The translations under genes were made by a program, and so were the position numbers. A stretch of DNA of 47,137 bases. Origin: Marinobacterium sp. (GTDB taxonomy: Bacteria; Pseudomonadota; Gammaproteobacteria; Pseudomonadales; Balneatricaceae). Shown one piece after another: positions 10,489-19,898 of the stretch; the stretch's first letter is position 1; the number at the start of each line of letters is the position of its first letter. The notes beneath the pieces are model-generated. The model was given only the letters and a program-made list of their open reading frames with translations, ran no database searches and was not told the origin of the DNA. The stretch lies in the NCBI GenBank assembly GCA_003250495.1, contig QKGH01000388.1, positions 1 to 47,137 on the forward strand. The letters are read 5' to 3'.

Positions 10489-10812
10489 TTACGGCACCAC
10501 TATCCGCTCGGGCTGCCCCTGCTCGTGCACCCGGAACACCAGGACCTTTACCCCCTCGCTCCGGGTCATTACGGTGTGGATCTGTTTCAGCGGCACGACG
10601 AAGAGCTCGCCGGTGTGGAACAGGCAATCGGGCCGACCCTCCTGTTTCAACGTCACCGCCCCCTGTAGTACGTAGACGAACTCTTCGCCGGGGTGCCAGT
10701 GTCGCGGCAGTTCGGTGTGGGGCGGAATATCGACATGGCTGACGATCACATCGGTGTCGGTGTGGCGCTCAAGACGGGTGGTGAGAAGATTCTTGAAAAC
10801 GGTCATAGGCAT
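10489..10812 (-). CDS. Cupin-domain protein
   Basis: 107 aa with cupin motif LPRHWHPGEEFVYVLQGAVTLKQEG ... HTGELFVVPLKQIHT. Confidence 0.8.
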   Translation of the reverse strand: MPMTVFKNLLTTRLERHTDTDVIVSHVDIPPHTELPRHWHPGEEFVYVLQGAVTLKQEGRPDCLFHTGELFVVPLKQIHTVMTRSEGVKVLVFRVHEQGQPERIVVP

Positions 10813-11063
10813 ACCTGCAGAGACGAGGTTGATTGACGGCCCGGCGGCTCGGGCGCACTGCCGCCCGTATCCGAGTCCCCTTTCCAGTGGCCGGGCACGT
10901 TGCGCCGCAACGCCCGTTCACTGACACGAGTCCCTGTACTTTCCACCTTAGCATCGCCTGCCGGGAGCGCCATGTAACCAACCTCGCCGCACGCTATAAT
11001 CGGCCCGTTCCGGTGTGAAGGAGATACACCGGCGTCTGCTCACCACTCAAATCGAGGATTGAT

Positions 11064-12107
11064 ATGAAGGCCCTGCAGCAACTGTTCGGAACCCGTTACC
11101 CGTTGATCCAGGCACCGATGGCCGGTGTCCAGCGCGGCGAGTTGGCCGCTGCCGTTGCCGCCGCCGGCGGGCTTGGCTCGCTGCCCTGTGCGATGCTCGA
11201 CGCCGCCTCGATCCGCCGTGAATGGGCGGTGATCCGCTCGCAAACCGCGAACCCGATCAACCTCAACTTTTTCTGCCATACCCCTCCGGCCGCAGATGAG
11301 GCGGTGGAGCGGCACTGGCGTGAGTGCTTCGCCCCCTACTATGCCGAATACGGCATCGATCCGGCGACCATCCAGGCCGGCCCGGGACGGAGACCTTTCG
11401 ATGACGAGATGGCCGACCTGGTGTGCGAACTGCGCCCCGAGGTGGTCAGTTTCCATTTCGGTCTGCCGACGCAGGAGCTGCTGCAGCGGGTACGCAGCAG
11501 TGGCGCCAAGGTGATCTCGTCGGCAACACGGGTCGACGAAGCACAATGGCTGGCCGAGCGCGGAGTCGATGCGATCATCGCCCAGGGCATCGAGGCCGGA
11601 GGCCACCGGGGTGTGTTCCTCAGCGACGAGATCGATACCCAGGTGGGCACTTTTGCACTGTTGCCGCAGATCGTGCAAGCGGTCGATCTGCCGGTCATCG
11701 CGGCGGGGGGAATCGCCAGTGCCGAGGGGGTAGCTGCCGCGCTACAGCTCGGCGCCGCCGGCGTGCAGGTCGGTACCGCTTACCTGCTCTGCCCGGAGGT
11801 GCAGACCTCCGCTGTGCATCGCGCCGCGCTGAGAAGCGACGCGGCGCGCTTTACCGCCCTGACCAATCTGTTCAGCGGGCGCCCGGCACGTGGCATCGTT
11901 AACCGGATGATGCGGGAACTGGGGCCGATCAGCAGCGATGCCCCGCCCTTCCCGCTGGCCAGTAGCGCCTCCGCGCCGCTAAGGGCGAAGGCGGAAGCGC
12001 AGGGCAACGGCGATTTCACCCCGCTCTGGGCCGGGCAAAATGTTACCGGATGCCGGGAGATTGCGGCGGCGGAATTGACCTGCGAATTGATGCGGCTGAT
12101 CGAGTAA
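11064..12107 (+). CDS. Nitronate monooxygenase family flavoprotein (NMO / 2-nitropropane dioxygenase)
   Basis: 347 aa; PLIQAPMAGVQRGELAAAVAAAGGLGSL, GIEAGGHRG, LPVIAAGGIASAEGVAAALQLGAAGVQVGTAYL. Confidence 0.9.
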   Translation: MKALQQLFGTRYPLIQAPMAGVQRGELAAAVAAAGGLGSLPCAMLDAASIRREWAVIRSQTANPINLNFFCHTPPAADEAVERHWRECFAPYYAEYGIDPATIQAGPGRRPFDDEMADLVCELRPEVVSFHFGLPTQELLQRVRSSGAKVISSATRVDEAQWLAERGVDAIIAQGIEAGGHRGVFLSDEIDTQVGTFALLPQIVQAVDLPVIAAGGIASAEGVAAALQLGAAGVQVGTAYLLCPEVQTSAVHRAALRSDAARFTALTNLFSGRPARGIVNRMMRELGPISSDAPPFPLASSASAPLRAKAEAQGNGDFTPLWAGQNVTGCREIAAAELTCELMRLIE

Positions 12108-12353
12108 TTCCCGATATTGGAAAAGCTTTTCCGAGCGCAGGGCTGGACGAGGCCTTGCGCTTCCTGAACCTGATAAGCGCTGCCCCAGGAAGTTTGGTAG
12201 CGGGCTCAACCACTACTAACCCATACAATCAATCGCCAAGATTCAATCGCCAACGTTTGGTTTGGCATAAACGACGTAACCTTTTCGGTGCCTGGGTATT
12301 CTATGCCTTGTGCAGGCTTTAACCATCGGTGAATTGAATAATAAGATTACGGA

Positions 12354-12980
12354 TTATATCCGTTTTATTGCCGTCACCAAAAAGGTATGCCAGTATTTTT
12401 CTCTACCGATGGCGGTCTTTCCCTGTTCACTACGCTCATGGAACTTAACGATCTCAAAGTCTGAAAACAGTTCGACAACCTCTCGTTTTGTTAATGGATT
12501 TATTGATCCACTACGATCAAATACCCAGCTATCTTTTTCGCCGATAAAGTCCCCGGAGAATACGCCGCCACCCCTAAGACTGGATACTATCAACTGCCAA
12601 GTCCTTTCAAACAGGGATGACTCTGCAAAAAACAGACTTGAGTTAGCAAGAACAATACCCGATTCAGGATAATAGAAATTCTCAAATGAGGCTTCATCGA
12701 TAGTAACTTCGGAGTTATTAAAGAATCGACTACGGCAAATTTCTACCGAATCTGGATTTTTATCGAACCCATATACCCGATAATTATTCTGCGCAAGGAA
12801 CTCGATATCACTACCAGTTCCACAGCCACAGTCAACAGCGACATGTAAACCAGACTGATTCAGCCGTACCGCGACCTCCGTTCTAGGCAAATGTTTTCGA
12901 TTTTTAACCTCTTGATAATATTTCTGCCATACGTCTCTACTCATAAATAAAATTTCATCCAAACTTATAGGAGCAAACAT
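12354..12980 (-). CDS. Class I SAM-dependent methyltransferase
   Basis: 208 aa; motif I VAVDCGCGTGSDIEFLAQNNYRVYGFDKNP and motif RGGGVFSGDFIG. AT-rich codon usage unlike its neighbours. Confidence 0.82.
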   Translation of the reverse strand: MFAPISLDEILFMSRDVWQKYYQEVKNRKHLPRTEVAVRLNQSGLHVAVDCGCGTGSDIEFLAQNNYRVYGFDKNPDSVEICRSRFFNNSEVTIDEASFENFYYPESGIVLANSSLFFAESSLFERTWQLIVSSLRGGGVFSGDFIGEKDSWVFDRSGSINPLTKREVVELFSDFEIVKFHERSEQGKTAIGREKYWHTFLVTAIKRI

Positions 12981-13044
12981 TTATCCCATATATAAAGGTG
13001 TTTTTAACATATAAGAATATTTTATATAAAAAATAACAGTAAGT

Positions 13045-13129
13045 GATCAACATAGTTTAAAATAAACGAACCCTAAAGGTACAGCCAAAAGGATTCGTTT
13101 AGCCTTTACTAGCTATTTCAATGTTAATA
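13045..13129 (-). repeat. attC-like imperfect inverted repeat between carbonic anhydrase and methyltransferase genes (tentative)
   Basis: Plus strand GATCAAC-ATAGTTTAAAATAAACGAACCC...GGATTCGTTTAGCCTTTACTAGCTAT-TTCAATGTTAATA. Arms ATAG...TAAACGAAYCC pair with bulges. The inner stem could equally be a rho-independent terminator for the CA gene (minus strand, followed by TTTATTTT). Confidence 0.35.
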
Positions 13130-13136
13130 ACATATT

Positions 13137-14009
13137 TTATTGATGTTTTATTTCAGAAAGAAGATCCGGGTTGGTCACAAGGTTTCTAACTCCGTGAGCA
13201 TGGTCTTCGTCAAACACATTACCTTGGCACCACCGACCAACAGATTCGATATTGACCTTGGCGACTTTAGGACGGACGCTCCAGCTAACCTGATAAGGCG
13301 AACCCTTCTCGTTGTAACCCGGACCTGTTGTAGAACCCGCATATTGAATGGGTATACCGGTGTTATCTGGAATATTAAGTGCCTGGTGTAAACCGTTTTT
13401 CTTGCCAACCATTGTTAGTTCACCAAAATCACCAGCACTTTTATCATTGACTAATACATAAATTTGCGTCTCGATACGCAACTGCGGATTCTTTATCGAA
13501 TCGTTCATACAAGAACCCAGTGTAGGCCCCGGTTTTACCTGGGCTGATGAATATACATAATGAACTTCTATCGTATCTCCCGGATAGATACCTCCGTGTT
13601 CGTTTTGGCACACTGCGTTATCGAGAGGCGATAGCTCAGTCGTTGTTAGCTGCCCCGAATACTGATAGCCGCTCTGGTATCCTTGGCCATCGCCATTGCC
13701 GGCGTATTTTGTATATTCACCCCCTTTGTGTTCAGCATTTTTATGAAAGTGAATATTACACAGATTCATTTCGAGATATGGAGGTGCCGCATTAAAAGAT
13801 ATGCTGTTCTTGCCAGCGATGGAATCGATATCCCGCGGAGATTGAGGACCAAACCCTTTACCGGCCGTGTTTACAGAAAGCTTTTGGCGCTGTTGGAAAA
13901 TAACCTCATCGGCCACGGTAGGGTAACCACTATCCGCGGCATCTTTGGCCATCACATCAAATGGTAATACCGACGCAGCCATAAGAATAAAAAACTGATT
14001 TACTTTCAC
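13137..14009 (-). CDS. Exported delta-class carbonic anhydrase (CA_like, PF10563-type)
   Basis: 290 aa with signal peptide; motif YLEMNLCNIHFHKNAEHKGGEYTKYAGNGDGQGYQSGYQ matches bacterial delta-CA family from memory. GTG start preceded by Shine-Dalgarno GGAGGAG. Confidence 0.8.
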   Translation of the reverse strand: MKVNQFFILMAASVLPFDVMAKDAADSGYPTVADEVIFQQRQKLSVNTAGKGFGPQSPRDIDSIAGKNSISFNAAPPYLEMNLCNIHFHKNAEHKGGEYTKYAGNGDGQGYQSGYQYSGQLTTTELSPLDNAVCQNEHGGIYPGDTIEVHYVYSSAQVKPGPTLGSCMNDSIKNPQLRIETQIYVLVNDKSAGDFGELTMVGKKNGLHQALNIPDNTGIPIQYAGSTTGPGYNEKGSPYQVSWSVRPKVAKVNIESVGRWCQGNVFDEDHAHGVRNLVTNPDLLSEIKHQ

Positions 14010-14141
14010 TACAAGACTCCTCCGTTGAGTTAATATATTTGATGCAGAATCTCATAGATGCACGTTATACAACCTATTACATCCATGGCAGATGGAAAGC
14101 CCACAATCCTTTAGCGCCTCCATCGTTAAATAGGGTATTTA

Positions 14142-14483
14142 TTATATTTCGACTCGATCATCATGACTGGGTGGTGTTGAGATAACCAAGAACTCTAGTT
14201 GTAACGGATCTCTATTACTCAGTGCGTGGGCAATACCTGCGAGAATATGAATACCTTGTCCAGGCTTTACCGTACAGATCGTACCGGCAACCTCCAGGGT
14301 AGCAACACCAGATAGAACGTAAAAAAACTGTTCGGCTCTATTGTGCAGGTGACGCACTTCCGACGAATTTGGTGGAACGCGCTCTTGGATCACGCTTAGC
14401 GCTGCAGATTTTGCCAAGTGCCATCCATCGCAATTTACACCCCAAATGTAATGCTCAGCATTCTCTACAGAGATTATTTTCAT
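14142..14483 (-). CDS. Small cupin-domain protein
   Basis: 113 aa; VPPNSSEVRHLHNRAEQFFYVLSGVATLEVAG ... VKPGQGIHILAGIAHALSN. Confidence 0.82.
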   Translation of the reverse strand: MKIISVENAEHYIWGVNCDGWHLAKSAALSVIQERVPPNSSEVRHLHNRAEQFFYVLSGVATLEVAGTICTVKPGQGIHILAGIAHALSNRDPLQLEFLVISTPPSHDDRVEI

Positions 14484-14568
14484 TATTGTGCCCTATGTAT
14501 AATCTGTAATTTTTTAAATATACCAGTAACCGCAACCGCAAAAATAAAAGTAAAGTAAAAGCTGATTT

Positions 14569-15345
14569 TTATATTTTTGCTCTCAAGTCGCTGCAACTAT
14601 CTCCTGATAAAAATCCTTCTATTATCTTGAGTGACCGTTGCTTGACCCATGATGCACCATAATCAGTCAGATCCATATGTTTCGATTCCGGTATTTCTAT
14701 AATGCATCCATCATAGGTACGCTGCTGCTCTGGTGTGAGCAACACGCTGTCTGGCGTTATGTACTCAGAAGCTCGCAACGATAGAACACGAATATTATGG
14801 CTTTTTGGCAGTGCTACCCTACGATGATCCAATGTTATTAGCCGGTCAATATAATTACTCTTTTCTTTCGATAACCAGGTAGATATATCACCTCCATTTG
14901 AGTGACCAACCAATAACAAATGATCAAAATCATATTCTGGATAAAGCGCTGGTAAATTTTTATAAAGAAAATCTAAAGTTTTTGCGCCACGCTGCCAATT
15001 TTCAATTCTTGTCGTATATAGATCTCCCTTCTTCGACAACGGAGGATCATCAGGCATCTCATGATCGACCGCTACCGTTAAGTACCCCATAGAATTAAGC
15101 TTATTAGAAATAAAGCTGTACTTGGTATACGGAACCCGATAACCCGCACTGACGAAAGCAACCTTACATTTTTTATGAATAGTACAAGCCTTATTTTCTT
15201 CTGGAAGGTCAACCGTTATCGGTATCGATCTATTTCTTGCATCGTCTTGCATATTAAGCGTATGTGCATAAACAAATGGTACAAATAACGGTGTACAAAG
15301 CGCTAGAACGAATCTAGCATGCATACGGTTATAAATATTACTCAT
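14569..15345 (-). CDS. Exported alpha/beta hydrolase
   Basis: 258 aa with signal-like N-terminus (MHARFVLALCTPLFVPFVYA), nucleophile elbow LLLVGHSNGGDIST and late histidine in PESKHMDLTDYG. Confidence 0.78.
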   Translation of the reverse strand: MSNIYNRMHARFVLALCTPLFVPFVYAHTLNMQDDARNRSIPITVDLPEENKACTIHKKCKVAFVSAGYRVPYTKYSFISNKLNSMGYLTVAVDHEMPDDPPLSKKGDLYTTRIENWQRGAKTLDFLYKNLPALYPEYDFDHLLLVGHSNGGDISTWLSKEKSNYIDRLITLDHRRVALPKSHNIRVLSLRASEYITPDSVLLTPEQQRTYDGCIIEIPESKHMDLTDYGASWVKQRSLKIIEGFLSGDSCSDLRAKI

Positions 15346-15517
15346 TTTTAAACCTATTAAAAAATTTCATTTAATTCGATAAATCATCCACTTAAGAAAG
15401 CAATCGAACCAATTAAAAAGTAATTTATAATGGCACAATTTCAACAACCAACTTTTAATATGATTGATAAGATAGAGCATCCTCCTAGCCAGTAGATCGG
15501 CGTATGCGCGTTGCGAA

Positions 15518-15539
15518 ATATTGGTCTTAAGACCAATAT
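15518..15539. repeat. 22-bp perfect palindrome ATATTGGTCTTAAGACCAATAT
   Basis: Reverse complement identical over 22 bases; AT-rich non-coding stretch between hydrolase gene and recombinase remnant. Confidence 0.9.
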
Positions 15540-15798
15540 GGCAGTGCCAAGTTTCCGATCATACGGAAGATTGTCGTAACAACGATGGCTATTAATTGAA
15601 AAGTATCTGTTCAGGTCGGATATCGAAGAGGGACAGGTGCTCATATGTTGTAGTATGAAGACGGTATACTATATAAGGTGTGCTATATAAACAGGACAGA
15701 CTGTGTCAACTTATAGCTACGGTTTATATTTTTACCCGCTGCCATTCTCAAGCCAGTGACTACAGAGTCAAGCGCAGTCAAATTTACCAGACGCTCAG

Positions 15799-16150
15799 AA
15801 CGGTTAGCTGCCCTATTCCGCTAGAGAAGCTCAGGCACTGTTAGCAAGAAGGGTTGGAGGTGGTGCAGTACCGATGCTGCGGCCATCCGTAACCGGCCGG
15901 TGAACGGCCCACCCGGCATATTGGCGTTGGCTCTTGGCACCTTAGGGGGTATCAAACTTAGGGTGTATCCAAGGGAGGCAATGAATAGGGAGCGGGAAAC
16001 ACTCCCTCTCCCCGCACCGACTATCGGCTTGGAGCCGAGATCTGAGATCCGCTCGGCTCAGGTGCTATTCGGCCATCAGATGATGACGACGGCTATCTAC
16101 GCCCCTTGGTCTAACCTGGGGGACGGCGCCCAAGGGGCAATGATCACCAC
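15799..16150 (+). pseudogene. Degenerate tyrosine recombinase (possibly integron integrase IntI-like), C-terminal remnants
   Basis: Frame at 15808: LPYSAREAQALLARR (cf. LPVVLTxxEAxxLL). A different frame from 15900: GIKLRV (cf. LxLRVKDID) and IGLEPRSEIRSAQVLFGHQMMTTAIYAPWSNLGDGAQGAM (cf. LLxxGYDIRTVQxLLGHxDVxTTMIYTHV). Frameshift, large internal deletion and loss of the RHSFATH box. Confidence 0.55.
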
Positions 16151-16162
16151 CAGCGCGCGCCT

Positions 16163-17026
16163 TCAGAGCAGCCGAATCCCCTGCTCGTCCTGTTTGATCC
16201 TGCCCTCTTTCATCAGCGCGCCGAGGGCCATCTTGTAGGCCTTTTTGCTGACGCCGAACTGGGCCTTGATCGCGTCCGGGGCGCTCTTGTCGCCCAGCGG
16301 GCAAACGCCGCCATGCTGCTGCAGATAATCGAGGATCTGCCGGGTCAGCGGATCGACACGGGCGTAGCCGGGCTTGTCGAGCATGACGTCGATCTTGCCT
16401 TCCGGCAGGATCTGCTTGATGAAGCCGCTGATGCGCTGGCCGGGGCGCACCTCGCGGAACAGGTCCTGCTGGTGCAACAGGCCGGCGTAGCGGTTGTCGA
16501 TGATCACCGGGTAACCGAGGTCGGAGCGGCGCAGGATCAGCAGTTCGACCAGTTGTCCCAGTTCCAGATCGCTGGGGTTCTTCTCCAGGTAGCGCTCGGT
16601 ACGCGCCGAGGCGGCGATCCGCTCGCTGTTGTCGACGTAGATGTAGACGGTGCACCAGTCGCCCGGCTTTAGCGGGCGTAGCTGCTCGGCGAATGGAAGG
16701 AACAGCTCCTTCGGCATGCCCCAGTCGAGGAAGGCGCCGACCTTGTTGACGTCGGTGACCTTGAGGCTGGCGAACTCGCCGACCATCGCCTTGGGTTTAC
16801 GCATCGAGGCGATCATGAAGTCGTCGGAATCCAGGTAGACGAACACCTGCAGGCGATCGCCGATCCGTGTTCCCTCCGGCACCTCGCGTTTCGGCAGCAG
16901 TATGCCGCCCGCTTCGCCGCCGTCCAGGTAGACCCCGAACTCCACTTCGCGTATCACTTTCAGGCGGTTCAGTCGGCCGAGTTCAATCACTGTGGGGCTC
17001 CTGCGGTTGGGCTGTGGCTTGGACAA
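16163..17026 (-). CDS. cvfB: S1-domain RNA-binding protein, CvfB/YitL family
   Basis: 287 aa; repeated S1-like modules (EFGVYLDGGEAGGILLPKREVPEG; VGAFLDWGMPKELFLPFAEQ) and C-terminal winged helix (FGVSKKAYKMALGALMKEGRI). Confidence 0.88.
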   Translation of the reverse strand: MSKPQPNRRSPTVIELGRLNRLKVIREVEFGVYLDGGEAGGILLPKREVPEGTRIGDRLQVFVYLDSDDFMIASMRKPKAMVGEFASLKVTDVNKVGAFLDWGMPKELFLPFAEQLRPLKPGDWCTVYIYVDNSERIAASARTERYLEKNPSDLELGQLVELLILRRSDLGYPVIIDNRYAGLLHQQDLFREVRPGQRISGFIKQILPEGKIDVMLDKPGYARVDPLTRQILDYLQQHGGVCPLGDKSAPDAIKAQFGVSKKAYKMALGALMKEGRIKQDEQGIRLL

Positions 17027-17080
17027 GCGGGGTTACCGGCGCGCACTCTAGCATACCGGCCGGGTTTGCGCTCGCCCCGC

Positions 17081-17404
17081 TCAGAACTGGGTCGGCGGGA
17101 CGGTGACGACCAGGCCGTCCAGCTGTTCGGTCACCTGCACCTGGCACGAGAGGCGGCTGTTGGCCCGGCGCTCGGAGGCGGTGCAGTCCAGCATCTCATC
17201 CTCGTTGGGGCTGATCGGGTTGAGCCGCTCCAGGTAGCGCTCGTCGATGTAGACATGGCAGGTGGCGCAGGTGCAGGAGCCGCCGCACTCCGCCTCGATG
17301 CCATCGACGCCGTTCTGGAACGCGCCCTCCATCAGGCTCCACCCCTCCGGGACCTGCAGCTCCACATCCCGGCCCGACGGTTCGATATAGATGATCTTGA
17401 CCAT
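17081..17404 (-). CDS. 2Fe-2S ferredoxin (adrenodoxin/FdxB type)
   Basis: 107 aa; CGGSCTCATCHVYID ... LDCTASERRANSRLSCQVQV. Confidence 0.92.
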   Translation of the reverse strand: MVKIIYIEPSGRDVELQVPEGWSLMEGAFQNGVDGIEAECGGSCTCATCHVYIDERYLERLNPISPNEDEMLDCTASERRANSRLSCQVQVTEQLDGLVVTVPPTQF

Positions 17405-17433
17405 AATGCACTCCCCGGGCAGCGACTATCCAT

Positions 17434-17468
17434 GAAAAAGCCGCCGATCGTGTCCGATGCGGCGGCTT
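17434..17468 (-). terminator. Rho-independent terminator for ppsA
   Basis: Minus strand AAGCCGCCG-CATCGGACACGAT-CGGCGGC followed by TTTTTC, between ppsA stop and the ferredoxin start. Confidence 0.7.
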
Positions 17469-17519
17469 GTTATCGGTTCTGCCGTCAGTCTACTGCATCG
17501 CAGCCGGCCGACGCGAGGT

Positions 17520-19898
17520 TTACGCCTTTTCGTTGGCCAGGAAGAACCAGGTATCCAGCACCGAGTCGGGGTTCAGCGAGACGCTGGAGATCCCCTGCTC
17601 CATCAGCCAGCGCGCCAGATCCGGGTGGTCGGACGGGCCCTGGCCACAGATGCCGATATATTTTCCGGCATCGCGGCAGGCTTCGATCGCCATCGCCAGC
17701 AGGCGCTTGACGGCGTCGTTACGCTCGTCGAACAGGTGGGCGATGATGCCGGAGTCGCGGTCCAGCCCCAGGGTCAGCTGGGTCAGGTCGTTGGAGCCGA
17801 TGGAGAAACCGTCGAAGTACTCGAGGAACTGGTCGGCCAGCAGCGCGTTGGACGGGATCTCGCACATCATGATCAGGCGCAGGCCGTTTTCACCGCGCTT
17901 CAGCCCGTTGGCCGCCAGCAGTTCCGAAACCTGCTTGGCCTCGCCCGGGGTGCGCACGAACGGCACCATGATCTCGACGTTGGTCAGCTTCATCACGTCG
18001 CGCACGCGCTTCAGCGCCCGGCACTCGAGCTCGAAGCAGTCGCGGAAATCGTCGGAGATGTAGCGTGCCGCACCGCGGAAACCGAGCATCGGGTTCTCTT
18101 CGCTGGGCTCGTAACGGTCGCCGCCGATCAGGTGGCCGTACTCGTTGGACTTGAAGTCGGACATGCGCACGATCACCTTCTTCGGATAGAAGGCGGCGGC
18201 CAGCGTGGAGATCCCCTCGACCAGCTTGTCGACGTAGAAATCCACCGGGCTGGTGTAGCCGGCGATGCGGCGCTCGATGATCTGTTTCACATCGCGCGGC
18301 TGCTCGTTGAAGTTCAGCAGCGCCTTCGGATGCACCCCGATCATGCGGTTGATGATGAACTCGAGGCGCGCCAGGCCGACGCCGGCGTTGGGCAGGGCCT
18401 GGAAGTCGAAGGCGCGGTCCGGGTTGCCGACGTTCATCATGATCTGGAACGGCAGGCTCGGCATCGACTCGACGCTGTTGGTCTGGTGCTCGAACGCCAG
18501 CTGGCCTTCGTAGGCGCGGCCGGTGTCGCCCTCGGCACAGGAGACGGTGACCAGCTGGTTCTGGTGCAGACGTTCGGTGGCATCGCCGCAACCGACGATG
18601 GCCGGGATCCCCAACTCACGGGCGATGATCGCCGCATGGCAGGTACGCCCGCCGCGGTTGGTGATGATCGCCGACGCACGTTTCATGACCGGCTCCCAGT
18701 CCGGGTCGGTCATGTCGGTGACCAGTACGTCGCCGGGCTGTACTTCGTGCATCTGGTCCAGACTGGAGACGATGCGCACCGGGCCGGAGCCGATACGGTG
18801 GCCGATGGAGCGCCCCTCGACCAGCACCTTGCCGGTCTCCTTCAGCAGGTAGCGCTCGATCACGGTGCTGTTACCCTGGCTGCGCACGGTCTCGGGACGC
18901 GCCTGCACCACGTAGAGCTGGCCGTCGTCGCCATCCTTGGCCCACTCGATATCCATCGGGCGGCCGTAGTGCTGCTCGATGATCACGGCGATCCGGGCCA
19001 GCTCTTCGACCTCGGCATCGGTGATGCAGAAGCGGTGGCGGTCGGCGCTCGCGACATCGACGGTCTCCACGGCGCGACCGGCGCTGCCTTCGTCGGTGTA
19101 GATCATCTTGATCGCTTTGGAGCCGAGGGTGCGGCGCAGGATCGCCGGCACGTTCTGTTTCAACGTCGGCTTGTAGACGTAGAACTCGTCCGGGTTGACC
19201 GCCCCCTGCACCACGGTCTCACCGAGACCATAGGCAGCGGTGATGAACACCACGTGCTGGAAACCGGATTCGGTATCGAGCGTGAACATGACGCCGGAGG
19301 CGCCGGTTTCGCTGCGTACCATGCGCTGGATGCCGGCGGACAGCGCCACTTCGGCGTGAGTGAACCCTTTATGGACGCGGTAGGAGATGGCGCGGTCGTT
19401 ATAGAGGGAGGCAAACACCTCTTTGATCGCTTGCTTGATGTTGTCCAGACCGCGGATATTCAGGAAGGTCTCCTGCTGGCCGGCGAAGGAGGCATCGGGC
19501 AGATCTTCGGCGGTGGCGGAGGAGCGCACGGCAACGGCGATTTCGCTCTGGCCTGCGACCATCTCGTCGTAGGCGGCGTCGATCGCCTGTTCCAATTCGG
19601 GCTGGAAGCTGGCATCCATGATCCACTGGCGGATCTGCTTGCCGGTTTCCGCCAGGGCGCGTACGTCGCTGGCATCGAGTTCGTTGAGCGCGGCGTTGAT
19701 CTTGTCTACCAAGCCACCGTGGCTGAGGAAATCGCGATACGCCTCCGCCGTCGTGGCAAAACCGCCGGGCACCCGCACACCGGCATCACTGAGCTGGCTG
19801 ATCATCTCGCCGAGAGAGGCGTTCTTGCCACCAACCCTGTCCACATCCCCCATGCCTGCCTGATCCAGGCGAAGTACATATTGCCGCAAAGCTGTCAC
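17520..19898 (-). CDS. ppsA: Phosphoenolpyruvate synthase (pyruvate, water dikinase)
   Basis: 792 aa; [12 protein letters not shown]-terminus, phosphohistidine motif [23 protein letters not shown]-terminal [10 protein letters not shown]. Confidence 0.96.
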   Translation of the reverse strand: MTALRQYVLRLDQAGMGDVDRVGGKNASLGEMISQLSDAGVRVPGGFATTAEAYRDFLSHGGLVDKINAALNELDASDVRALAETGKQIRQWIMDASFQPELEQAIDAAYDEMVAGQSEIAVAVRSSATAEDLPDASFAGQQETFLNIRGLDNIKQAIKEVFASLYNDRAISYRVHKGFTHAEVALSAGIQRMVRSETGASGVMFTLDTESGFQHVVFITAAYGLGETVVQGAVNPDEFYVYKPTLKQNVPAILRRTLGSKAIKMIYTDEGSAGRAVETVDVASADRHRFCITDAEVEELARIAVIIEQHYGRPMDIEWAKDGDDGQLYVVQARPETVRSQGNSTVIERYLLKETGKVLVEGRSIGHRIGSGPVRIVSSLDQMHEVQPGDVLVTDMTDPDWEPVMKRASAIITNRGGRTCHAAIIARELGIPAIVGCGDATERLHQNQLVTVSCAEGDTGRAYEGQLAFEHQTNSVESMPSLPFQIMMNVGNPDRAFDFQALPNAGVGLARLEFIINRMIGVHPKALLNFNEQPRDVKQIIERRIAGYTSPVDFYVDKLVEGISTLAAAFYPKKVIVRMSDFKSNEYGHLIGGDRYEPSEENPMLGFRGAARYISDDFRDCFELECRALKRVRDVMKLTNVEIMVPFVRTPGEAKQVSELLAANGLKRGENGLRLIMMCEIPSNALLADQFLEYFDGFSIGSNDLTQLTLGLDRDSGIIAHLFDERNDAVKRLLAMAIEACRDAGKYIGICGQGPSDHPDLARWLMEQGISSVSLNPDSVLDTWFFLANEKA

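Noticed and set aside
12204-12266. Possible attC after the methyltransferase (GCTCAACCA ... TGGTTTGGC)
   Set aside because: Ends are only loosely complementary and the interior does not fold as paired arms; not strong enough to report as a site.
12310-12672. 120-aa plus-strand ORF overlapping the methyltransferase
   Set aside because: Antisense to a gene with a clear SAM-binding motif.
15441-15644. 67-aa minus-strand ORF in the AT-rich gap
   Set aside because: No recognisable domain, and it contains the 22-bp palindrome; more likely non-coding.
15660-15700. Two CTATATAA repeats resembling promoter elements
   Set aside because: Spacing does not give a convincing -35/-10 pair; simple AT-rich sequence is a sufficient explanation.
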